Positions 56,583-64,000 of a DNA stretch of 64,000 bases are shown here, in pieces; within the stretch, counting starts at the first letter, position 1; every line of letters begins with the position of its first letter. The stretch is from JAAYJM01 sp964498585. Lineage in GTDB: Bacteria; Bacteroidota; Ignavibacteria; Kapaibacteriales; UBA2268. Under the pieces are notes generated by a model that was not told the origin of the DNA, did not search any database, and saw only the letters and a list, made by a program, of their open reading frames with translations. The DNA lies in the NCBI GenBank assembly GCA_964498585.1, contig CAZCHH010000008.1, forward strand, positions 1-64,000, written 5' to 3'. Made by a program: the position numbers and the translations under genes.

Positions 56583-57098
56583 ATGAAACATACTTTCAAA
56601 ATATTTACTTTACTATTTTTAATAGTAATATTTACATTTTCTTTGTTTGGTGATGCTTATGCACAGAAAGCAAAAGCTGGAAGATATGAATATTCCATAG
56701 CAGTTGACCCTATTGACCTTTTAAATCGTGATGCTTTAAATGTTACTTTTGAGTTTCAGACTGATAAGATTAATAGCGTAACATTTTTTGGTACTTTTTA
56801 TAATCTGAATACAAATGTAATTAAAAATGCTTTTGCTCTCGGCGCTTCTTACCGTTGGTATCCGAATTTTATTCCAGATGGGAAAAAATGTATTGAAGGA
56901 TTTGCTATTGGTCCTTTCATTAATGGAATATTTTATGATGGGGGCTCTGTTTTTGGATTAGGTCCAGAATTTGCTTATAAATTTGTCTTCGGCGGATTTG
57001 TTATTGAGCCAACTATGAGAATTTATATTCTTACTGGAAGAGAAAGAACTGCTTTTCACAGTTGGGGACTCGGAGTTAATATCGGATATGCCTGGTAG
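56583..57098 (+). CDS. small outer-membrane beta-barrel-like protein
   Basis: About 171 aa. The open frame extends to a TTG at 56547, but ATGGAG at 56571 supplies GGAG 6 bases before the ATG at 56583, giving the signal peptide MKHTFKIFTLLFLIVIFTFSLFG. The mature part has alternating hydrophobic strands (YSIAVDPIDLLNRDALNVTFEFQ, NAFALGASYRWYPNF, GPEFAYKFVFGGFVIEPTMRIYIL, LGVNIGYAW) and ends in an aromatic residue, as do outer-membrane barrels; DUF3575-like proteins look similar. The specific function is unknown. A terminator-like hairpin follows at 57193. Confidence 0.65.
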   Translation: MKHTFKIFTLLFLIVIFTFSLFGDAYAQKAKAGRYEYSIAVDPIDLLNRDALNVTFEFQTDKINSVTFFGTFYNLNTNVIKNAFALGASYRWYPNFIPDGKKCIEGFAIGPFINGIFYDGGSVFGLGPEFAYKFVFGGFVIEPTMRIYILTGRERTAFHSWGLGVNIGYAW

Positions 57099-57192
57099 TT
57101 TAATTTAAATATTAAAGAATAATTTAATATTTACCCAACTATTCAAAGCGATTATAAACTATGATTTTACTTTTTTTAATCAAAAATTTTAA

Positions 57193-57227
57193 TCATCCGA
57201 TGACTAGCCGTCATCGGATGAATTTTT
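57193..57227 (+). terminator. terminator-like hairpin of the TCATCCGATGAC family
   Basis: TCATCCGATGAC (57193-57204) pairs with GTCATCGGATGA (57210-57221) around a 5-base loop, followed by ATTTTTC. It is the third member of a recurring hairpin family. Confidence 0.75.
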
Positions 57228-57310
57228 CAGGATAAATTCTTCCCGAATAATTGGGATAGTGAAAGAAATAGAATAAGCACAATCGACAAATCAAATACAC
57301 TGCGTTTAAA

Positions 57311-58237
57311 ATGAACTCACTTTTCAATGAAATTACATCTTTAAGGACAGAGCAAAGGAATCCGGCATCTGAAAATATTGATATAGCAAGCATAAATGAG
57401 ATATTGCATATAATAAATGATGAAGACAAAAAAGTTGCTTTTGCTATAGAAAAAGAAATTCCATTTATTGAAGAAGCTGTAAAACAAATAGTAGAACGAA
57501 TGAAAAGAGATGGGCGTCTTCTTTATTTTGGAGCCGGAACAAGTGGTCGTCTCGGAATTGTTGATGCTTCTGAATGTCCTCCAACTTTTGGTTCACCTCC
57601 CGAACTGGTTCAAGGATTTATTGCAGGTGGACGAAATGCTGTTTTTAAAGCAGTTGAGGGAGCAGAAGATTTTATTGAAAACGGCATTAAAGAATGTATG
57701 AACGCCGGTGTTCGTTCAAATGATGTTGTTTGCTGTATTGCTGCTTCAGGTCGCACTCCATATATTAAAGGAGTTTTGCAGGAAGCTAACCGAACAGGGG
57801 CTTATACAATACTTACTACAACTGTTTCGAGGGAAGAGCTAAAAAAATTCGATTTAATTGCTGATGTTTTTATCTGTCCGGATGTTGGAGCTGAAGTGAT
57901 AGCCGGCTCTACACGAATGAAATCCGGAACTGCTCAAAAGCTTGTTCTGAATATGTTGACTACTGCCTCGATGATTCGTTTGGGAAAAACTTTCGGTAAC
58001 GTGATGATAGATTTGCAACTGACGAATAATAAATTAAAAGAAAGAGCAAAGAATATCGTTATGACTATTACCGGAGTTGGATATGATGATGCAGAAGACT
58101 TTTTAAATAAGGCAGAAGGGAATGTAAAAACTGCCCTGGTTATGATACTTTGCGGTGTGGACTTACAAAAAGCAATGCAACTTCTTAACGAAAGCAACGG
58201 TTTTGTTAAAACTGCTATTAGAATGGCAAAAGTATGA
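57311..58237 (+). CDS. murQ: N-acetylmuramic acid 6-phosphate etherase MurQ
   Basis: A 308-aa cytosolic SIS-domain enzyme that cleaves the lactyl ether of MurNAc-6-phosphate to give GlcNAc-6-phosphate and lactate in peptidoglycan recycling. The signature YFGAGTSGRLGIVDASECPPTFG is at about residues 68-90, followed by GGRNAVFKAVEGAED with the catalytic-region acid, CCIAASGRTPYIKG, and STRMKSGTAQKLVLNML. The C-terminal helical domain is present and the length is usual. Its TGA overlaps the ATG of the OstA-like gene by four bases (ATGA), so translation is coupled. No anmK or nagZ partner is visible nearby. Confidence 0.95.
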   Translation: MNSLFNEITSLRTEQRNPASENIDIASINEILHIINDEDKKVAFAIEKEIPFIEEAVKQIVERMKRDGRLLYFGAGTSGRLGIVDASECPPTFGSPPELVQGFIAGGRNAVFKAVEGAEDFIENGIKECMNAGVRSNDVVCCIAASGRTPYIKGVLQEANRTGAYTILTTTVSREELKKFDLIADVFICPDVGAEVIAGSTRMKSGTAQKLVLNMLTTASMIRLGKTFGNVMIDLQLTNNKLKERAKNIVMTITGVGYDDAEDFLNKAEGNVKTALVMILCGVDLQKAMQLLNESNGFVKTAIRMAKV

Positions 58238-59598
58238 TTAATTATATTTTTTTTTATTTATATTTAGCAATTAGCTTGCAGCAGCAACCAATTGTGCTTA
58301 TTTATGCTGATGAGCTTAGCGGCTCTGCTACTCCGGGAGTGGAATATAGAAAAGTTAGCGGAAAAGTGCATTTCCAGCAGGGAAATGTTGTAATCAAATG
58401 CGATATTGCTAACCATTATATTTCCGAAAATAAAGTTGAGCTCTTTGGAAACGTAGTAATCACACAGGAAGATTTGATTTTAAAAGCAAACAACATTTTT
58501 TACGATGGAAATAGCGGCTTGGCAGTTTCTAATGATAAAGTTTCTATTATTGATAAAAATTCAAACCTCAAGGCGGATAAAGGAAATTATTCAACAAAAT
58601 CATATATTGCAGAATTCATTGAAAATGTTTCTATTACTGACAAAAATTCGATTATTCATACAGAGAAATTGATTCACAACAGAAAAACACAGTTCAGCCA
58701 GTGTTTCGGAAATGTGAAAATAGAAGACGATTCTACTTTAATACTTTCAGAATATGCTGAACATAATGCTGAAACAAAAGACAACAAAAGCATTGGCAAA
58801 GTGCTTGCTATTTCTAAGTATTCGAATATTTTCCTTAACAGCGATACTCTCCTTTCTTTTTCAAAAGATGATTACGTTCAGGCGCTCGGAAATCCAATTC
58901 TATGCCAGCTTGATACTATCGAAAAAAAAGATATATATAAAGACGGTGAGAAAATTTATGAATATGAAATCGATACTATTTTCATTTCATCTCAGACTAT
59001 GGAAGGTTGGTTGAAGCAAAACAACGAGAATTTCTTTTTTAATAATAATGTAGAAATATCAAGTAAAAAGATTTGTGGCACTGGTGATGAAATGATTTAC
59101 AATAAAACTGATGAAAATATTTTTTTATTTGGAAAAGCAAAAATTTATTACGATTCTGTTCAAATTCATTCCGATACAATCACAATTTACACAAACTCGA
59201 ATAAATTAGATTCTATCTTTTCTCAAAGCAATGCAATTGTGATGAGTAAAGACGACACTATTACCAACAGGATTAATCAAATATCCGGCAACGCAATTTG
59301 GATATATTTTTATCAGGATTCTATTCGAAGAATTATTTCTAACGGAGAAGCAAAAAGTCTTTATTTTCTTGCTACTGATGACGCAAATGAAGGAGCGCCC
59401 CGTATTTTTGCCGATAGAATTGAAATACTTTTTGAAAACCGGGAGCCATCGCTAATCAACTGGCTCGGCGCTATCGAAGGCGAATTTTTCCCTGAAAATA
59501 TTATTGAAGAAAAAGGTGCAAAAGATTATTATCTTCCCGATTTTTTATGGATAGACAATAAACCTCAAAAGAAAATTTTAAGCAGATATTTAAAATAG
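58234..59598 (+). CDS. OstA/LptA-like LPS-transport family protein
   Basis: A 454-aa protein with an N-terminal hydrophobic segment (MINYIFFYLYLAISL). It is built of repeating short beta-strand units typical of the OstA/LptA/LptD-N jelly roll: YRKVSGKVHFQQGNVVIKCDIANHYISENKVELFGNVVI, then ILKANNIFYDGNSGLAVSND, TEKLIHNRKTQFSQCFGNVKI and further units. Such proteins bind lipopolysaccharide in the periplasm on the way to the outer membrane. At 454 aa it is much longer than LptA and lacks the LptD barrel, matching the long OstA-like proteins of Bacteroidota. Its start overlaps the murQ stop. Confidence 0.82.
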   Translation: MINYIFFYLYLAISLQQQPIVLIYADELSGSATPGVEYRKVSGKVHFQQGNVVIKCDIANHYISENKVELFGNVVITQEDLILKANNIFYDGNSGLAVSNDKVSIIDKNSNLKADKGNYSTKSYIAEFIENVSITDKNSIIHTEKLIHNRKTQFSQCFGNVKIEDDSTLILSEYAEHNAETKDNKSIGKVLAISKYSNIFLNSDTLLSFSKDDYVQALGNPILCQLDTIEKKDIYKDGEKIYEYEIDTIFISSQTMEGWLKQNNENFFFNNNVEISSKKICGTGDEMIYNKTDENIFLFGKAKIYYDSVQIHSDTITIYTNSNKLDSIFSQSNAIVMSKDDTITNRINQISGNAIWIYFYQDSIRRIISNGEAKSLYFLATDDANEGAPRIFADRIEILFENREPSLINWLGAIEGEFFPENIIEEKGAKDYYLPDFLWIDNKPQKKILSRYLK

Positions 59599-59967
59599 TT
59601 ATACAACTACCTTTCCCCATTTTTCAAAACTAACGATTATACATATCTTCAGAACTCCTTATACCAAACCGCTTACAATAATAGCAATATATTATGTCAT
59701 TCAAAGCGCAGCGAAGAATGACAGGGTAAATTAATGTCATTTCCATTTAAAATAAAAGTCTTCTTTTATAAGGGGGTTCGGAATGACAAGACAATTTGAA
59801 TTTTTAGAACTCACCTATTATTCAGCACTATTCGATATTATATATTTCAATGAAGCATTTGGGCTTGCCCAAATGTATCGTGAGCAAGTTCACTTGCTTT
59901 CCCAAGATGGATTCTGACATTCGTCAGAATGACATTTTGACACTTTTAAACTGAAAATTATATAGAG
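59599..59967. repeat. repeat-rich intergenic region
   Basis: No ORF. ATACCAAACCGCTTACAATAATAGCA at 59661-59686 with the following TGTCATTCAAAGC reproduces the right end of the MITE-like element at 53256 in reverse complement and appears to be a one-ended copy. 59852-59901 is the inverted copy of 53422-53473. 59910-59940 is the GATTCTGACATTCGTCAGAATGAC hairpin. Confidence 0.7.
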
Positions 59968-60010
59968 ATAAAAAAAAGTCTGACACTTTTTCAAGTGCCA
60001 GACTTTTTCT
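59968..60010 (-). terminator. rho-independent terminator of the large Fn3-repeat gene
   Basis: On the minus strand AAAAAGTCTGGCACTT pairs with AAGTGTCAGACTTTTT (one G-U) around a short loop, with a T-run after it. It lies 16 bp downstream of the stop codon. Confidence 0.85.
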
Positions 60011-60025
60011 ATTTTAAGCTATAGC

Positions 60026-63000
60026 TTATTTGACAATCATCATAATTGATGAAACATTGTTAGAACCAGAGCGTAAAACTACGTTATAGCTACCATTAGT
60101 CAAGTTATCTGTATTAAAGACAACTGAATGAACACCGGCGCTATAACCATCTAATCTAATTCTACCAACTTCATCACCTCTAATAGTGTAAATGACAATT
60201 TCAGCATTTCCATCGCTTGGCAAGCTGAATTCAAATGAAGTTGTGTTAGAAGCTGGATTAGGATTATTACGAATGCTAAATCCATAAACATCATCAGTAA
60301 ATGCAGTGCCTTTTGCGGCATAAATTGCATTATCTGAATATGAAATAGCATCAAGGTCTATGTTCTGAGTTATTTCAACAATAGAAGAAAGAATTAAGCT
60401 ATTGTATGAATTTGTTGTAGGATTATATAACTTAGCAGTTAGTATTTCACCATCAACAGCACCATCAATTATGTTGGTAGATGAGTTATCGCCCCAAATA
60501 TTTGCAGCGACAACGCCATCCTGAACATAACCACTACCAATTAAATCACCGTTAGTATTGTAAACACCAACTTCAGTGCCGTTCTCTGCTTCAATTTGAA
60601 TCAATAAAGTAGCAGAGCTACCTGTTCTGTTCATTGAAGGAATGAGATGTTTTGGCAATGAAGTAATGATTTCACCGGCAGTTGCCTTACCAACAGAGTT
60701 AGCAGGATATAGTAAATCTGCTTCTTCTGCTACATTGATATAATAACCTTCTCCTGGATTCAAATTACCGAGAGTATTCAATCCCCAAGCTGGGAAATAA
60801 ACATGACCATCATTATTCTTAACAATAACTAAATTAGTTCCCAAATCTGCAAGTGCAGTAGGAGCATACATTTGACTATTGCGTAAATATGAAGTTAGAT
60901 TCCATCCAGCATCTAATGGGATTGGTGTTATCTCTGGGGTTATCAGATTACCAGTTATATTTAATAAGCCATCTTCATATACATTAAGTAAGTAACCATC
61001 AAAATCATTCCAATTTTCAATTGTATTGATTCCGAAAGCAGGAGAATACATTTGTCCATAACCATTTTTCATAACTTGAACGTTAGAAACCATAGGAGCA
61101 AATATATTTACAATACTTGGGTCAGTTGGCGATACATAGCTTGAAATCATATTCCAACCTTGGTTAAGTGATATTTCAAGCTCAGTAGTAAATTGGACAT
61201 ACAATCCGGAAAGGACAGAGAATCCGTTTACCTGATAATCTGTAGGACCGATATCGAATGTTGCAGTTGCCCAATAAATTATATCAAGCATAGAATCCCA
61301 AACTTTGAATGAATATGGTTCACCGACAGCGAATCCATCTTTCAATGTTGTATTTGGGTCATCACCATATACTTTAATACTAAAGTTTTCACCAGTCCAA
61401 ACGCCATAGCCACCGCAATGCCAATCGCCTGGTTCTCTTTGATAGAATAAACCGATAGCATCGCCATTAACCATTGCTCTGTCGCCAATCATTGGTGCTA
61501 TACTAGCAGGAACAACAATGTCAGCATCGTTACCTGTATTAGTATTTACTTCAAGGAATTCCGGTGGAAGATTTGGACGTGTTGTAAACGACCAAACATT
61601 TGACCAATAGCCACCATAGCCAGATTCGGAAATAGCTCTTGCTCTCCACCAATACTGAGTTTCAGGTGTAAGCGGTGTTTCCATAGTGTATGTAGTATTT
61701 GGAGTAACTATATCAGCAGCAATATTTGTAAATGTTTCATCTGATGAAACCTGTATTCTGTATTCTACTCCACCTTCAACTGTTGACCAGTTAAATTGAG
61801 TAAGAAGTGCCTGGTTTGATGCACCATCTTCAGGTGAAATCAAGTCTGGCGGGTTAAGTGGAGTTTCGCCGGGTCCGCCGCTGAACATAATGTTCGGTCT
61901 ATTAACTGATGTTGTAGGAGTACCGGGTGAAGTACATACTGTTGAAGCATCAGCTCTGTAATAAAGCACAGAATTGTATGTTGTTGGTGTATAGTATGTA
62001 CTGACATTTCTTGTATAAGAAGAATTATTGAAACAAATGTCAATAAGAATATTGGATACACCATCCCATTCGAAAGGATTGATAAACATATGTGTATTCC
62101 AACCAAGAGTATTAACTAAAGATGGATTTAGATACACAGTTGTTAGATCAACTTCATCCCAAGCAGATAATGAAGTAGCTGTAGTTTGCTTCATTCTAAT
62201 TTCAAAATTAACTAATGCACCAGCACCATTAAGAGCATAAGCGTTAAATGATAATGAAGTTAAATCGCCAGCAACACCTCCAGCTGCAAGAATTTCATCG
62301 GCAAGGACTAAGATTTGATGTTTTGCACCCCACCAATAATTTCCATAAGGAGCCGGATAATTGTATTGGTCATTATAAGCAGTTCCATCTCCTATAACAA
62401 AGAAATTACCAGTAGTAAATTCCCAAACTTCAGACCATGGGCTTGTTGACTCTGGATTGATTGCTCTAACTCTCCAATAATACTGAGAATTCATCTCTAA
62501 ACCGAAAGTCAAATAAGATGGAGTAATTGTTTGGTCAACTACTAAGTTTCCGAATGCAGGGTCAATAGCAACTTGAATTTGATATTCAGCAGCTCCGAAT
62601 ACGTCTTCCCAATCAAATGGAACAGTAGAAGGAATACTTGCTGCGTTATTTACAGGAGCAATCAAATATGGTGCCGGTAAATCGCCACCAGTAGCAAAAC
62701 TCCAGCGTTGTGACCAAGAACTTGTTGCACTTCCGTCTGTTGCATTTGCTTTCCAATAATACATTGTCAGTGGAAGTAATGGATTGCCCGCTGGTACCTG
62801 ATATTGACTTTCTGTAAGTGCAGGTTCGTCAATTACTATATTTGTAAAAGTTGGGTCAGTTGCGACTATTAATCCATAACCAATTACGCCTTCAACGTCT
62901 GTAAAGTCAAATAGTGGTGTTTGAGAAACATACATTGCCCCGTTTTCTGGCAATAAATTCTCTGGTGGGGTTATACCACTAATATCAAGCCCGAACATCA

Positions 63001-64000
63001 TATTAGGTCTGTTAACTGATGTATTTGCAGAAGTAGGATTTGTACATAATGTTGCATTTTGGTCGCTATTAAACCAACGAACTGATGTAAATGTGGTTGG
63101 TGTATAGTATGTGCTTTCGTTACGTGTATAAGACATATTGTTAAAGCAAATATCTAATAAAATATTAGAAGCACCGTCCCATGCAAATGCGTCAGTAAAT
63201 TGATGAGCATTCCAGCCAAGAACCGGTTGATAATCAACAGGACCATAAACTAATGTCCAATCGAGTAAATCCCAGGTAGTAGAAATTTCAGTTTCTGTTG
63301 TATGCTTAATTGCAATATAAAAGTCCTGAAGAAGAGTTCCTACGTTAAGTTGGGCAATTTCAAATGAAAGTGAAGTGATATTACCGACCATTGCGCCAGC
63401 ATTATAAAGTTCATCAGCTGTAACTAAAATTTGATGTTTACATCCACCATACCAGTTACCATAGGGTGCAGGATAAACAGTATTGGAATTAAAGCTGGTT
63501 CCTGTTCCAATGGTAACAAATGAGCCGGTAGTAAATGTAGAAACTTCAGACCATTCGCTTGTGCTACATTCGTTTTGCATTAAAACTCTCCACCAGTATT
63601 GAGTAGTAAGAGCAAAACCGCCTGTAGTGAAGCTAGTTGTTGTTAAGTTCGTTTCGTCAATTATAATACCAGTAAAGTCTGCATTACTCGATACCTGTAA
63701 GTGATATGAAGCAGCGGCAAGATTGCCTTCCCATTCAAAAGTAGGAGTAGTAATGTAACCAGTTGCTCCGTTAGGCGGAGTATAAGTTATTGGAGCAGGT
63801 AAATCACCTTCAGTGATGAATCTCCATTTTGAAGACCAATAGCTATCGCAGCCATCTTCTCCAAAAGCCATTACTCTCCACCAGTAGAGTGAATTTTCAT
63901 CTAACTGGTTAGCAACGGGAAGTGTAAAATCTGAAGTTGTTAAACCTTCAGTTGAATAGACTAAATTTTCAAAAGAACGGTCAGTAGCTATTTGAATAGA
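60026..64000 (-). CDS. large T9SS-sorted Fn3-module protein (N-terminus outside window)
   Basis: The frame is open from the stop at 60026 to the window edge, so the gene is partial. An ATG at 63871 is internal: 43 more codons upstream are open and continue the same repeat (YWWRV before the Met). At least 1324 residues are visible. They contain five or more Fn3-like modules of about 100 residues ending in YWWRV(R/L)A...SEVW.FTTG. Two near-duplicate domains of about 180 residues lie between modules (YPAPYGNWYGGCKHQIL and YPAPYGNYWWGAKHQIL). Next are two GWN repeats (NQGWNMISSYVSP, DAGWNLTSYLRNS) and a C-terminal T9SS domain (NNPNPASNTTSF to MMIVK). It is probably a long surface fibre or adhesin; the ligand is unknown. 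Confidence 0.85.
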   Translation of the reverse strand, partial: SIQIATDRSFENLVYSTEGLTTSDFTLPVANQLDENSLYWWRVMAFGEDGCDSYWSSKWRFITEGDLPAPITYTPPNGATGYITTPTFEWEGNLAAASYHLQVSSNADFTGIIIDETNLTTTSFTTGGFALTTQYWWRVLMQNECSTSEWSEVSTFTTGSFVTIGTGTSFNSNTVYPAPYGNWYGGCKHQILVTADELYNAGAMVGNITSLSFEIAQLNVGTLLQDFYIAIKHTTETEISTTWDLLDWTLVYGPVDYQPVLGWNAHQFTDAFAWDGASNILLDICFNNMSYTRNESTYYTPTTFTSVRWFNSDQNATLCTNPTSANTSVNRPNMMFGLDISGITPPENLLPENGAMYVSQTPLFDFTDVEGVIGYGLIVATDPTFTNIVIDEPALTESQYQVPAGNPLLPLTMYYWKANATDGSATSSWSQRWSFATGGDLPAPYLIAPVNNAASIPSTVPFDWEDVFGAAEYQIQVAIDPAFGNLVVDQTITPSYLTFGLEMNSQYYWRVRAINPESTSPWSEVWEFTTGNFFVIGDGTAYNDQYNYPAPYGNYWWGAKHQILVLADEILAAGGVAGDLTSLSFNAYALNGAGALVNFEIRMKQTTATSLSAWDEVDLTTVYLNPSLVNTLGWNTHMFINPFEWDGVSNILIDICFNNSSYTRNVSTYYTPTTYNSVLYYRADASTVCTSPGTPTTSVNRPNIMFSGGPGETPLNPPDLISPEDGASNQALLTQFNWSTVEGGVEYRIQVSSDETFTNIAADIVTPNTTYTMETPLTPETQYWWRARAISESGYGGYWSNVWSFTTRPNLPPEFLEVNTNTGNDADIVVPASIAPMIGDRAMVNGDAIGLFYQREPGDWHCGGYGVWTGENFSIKVYGDDPNTTLKDGFAVGEPYSFKVWDSMLDIIYWATATFDIGPTDYQVNGFSVLSGLYVQFTTELEISLNQGWNMISSYVSPTDPSIVNIFAPMVSNVQVMKNGYGQMYSPAFGINTIENWNDFDGYLLNVYEDGLLNITGNLITPEITPIPLDAGWNLTSYLRNSQMYAPTALADLGTNLVIVKNNDGHVYFPAWGLNTLGNLNPGEGYYINVAEEADLLYPANSVGKATAGEIITSLPKHLIPSMNRTGSSATLLIQIEAENGTEVGVYNTNGDLIGSGYVQDGVVAANIWGDNSSTNIIDGAVDGEILTAKLYNPTTNSYNSLILSSIVEITQNIDLDAISYSDNAIYAAKGTAFTDDVYGFSIRNNPNPASNTTSFEFSLPSDGNAEIVIYTIRGDEVGRIRLDGYSAGVHSVVFNTDNLTNGSYNVVLRSGSNNVSSIMMIVK

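Noticed and set aside
63869..63871. ATG at 63871 as the start of the Fn3-repeat protein
   Set aside because: The frame stays open for 43 codons to the window edge and continues a repeat module, with no ribosome binding site or signal peptide at that ATG.

Overview
This is a low-GC chromosomal window from a Gram-negative bacterium of the Bacteroidota/FCB group. The style is closest to Ignavibacteria or Kapabacteria, but the lineage is an inference from gene content. The main evidence is at least eight proteins with an N-terminal export signal and a C-terminal type IX secretion (T9SS, Por-secretion-tail) sorting domain, plus outer-membrane efflux, Omp85, OstA and lipoprotein genes. There is also a Bacteroidota-like promoter (TTG-N19-TAAATTTG) in front of the tRNA. 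Many starts carry a clear GGAG-type ribosome binding site, which is unusual for classical Bacteroidia and was used here to correct several starts.

Layout. 1-706 holds a 42-bp tandem repeat. 707-3007 is an IgGFc-binding-like T9SS protein. 3198-4314 (minus) is a small cassette-like pair, a glycine-zipper membrane protein and a GNAT acetyltransferase. 4731-12241 encodes a MacAB-TolC-like efflux system (TolC, an RDD protein, a membrane-fusion protein, an ATPase and two separate permeases), interrupted by about 0.9 kb of non-coding repeats. 12337-17543 (minus) carries a lone NuoF, a sodium-dependent NSS/SNF transporter and DsbD. 17661-20728 is a divergent pair, a STAND/NACHT-like P-loop NTPase and a solo IS630-type helix-turn-helix protein. 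tRNA-Arg(CCG) lies at 21348.

21459-36763 is a plus-strand block: a membrane-anchored TPR protein followed by four closely spaced secreted proteins. These are a 2724-aa protein with GGA(I) beta-helix repeats and an embedded Ycf48/BNR-like propeller, a dockerin-like/cohesin-like protein, a cohesin-like protein and a 1056-aa protein. A strong terminator ends the block. After it come HpnC, a TPR lipoprotein that may be PorW/SprE-like, FtsY, three small exported proteins, a PKD-like repeat protein, MntP, a six-PAS hybrid histidine kinase and an Omp85-family protein. Then follow a BNR-repeat T9SS protein, a small outer-membrane protein, and MurQ overlapping an OstA-like protein. A large T9SS protein with Fn3-like modules runs off the right edge; its start lies outside the window.

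The intergenic DNA is rich in dispersed palindromes. One family has perfect 13-bp terminal inverted repeats and looks like a MITE. Others are recurring perfect hairpins that may serve as terminators. The best candidates for something undescribed are the T9SS block with cohesin/dockerin-like modules and a shared FDxR(W/Y) module, the STAND/HTH divergent pair, and the non-autonomous repeat families.
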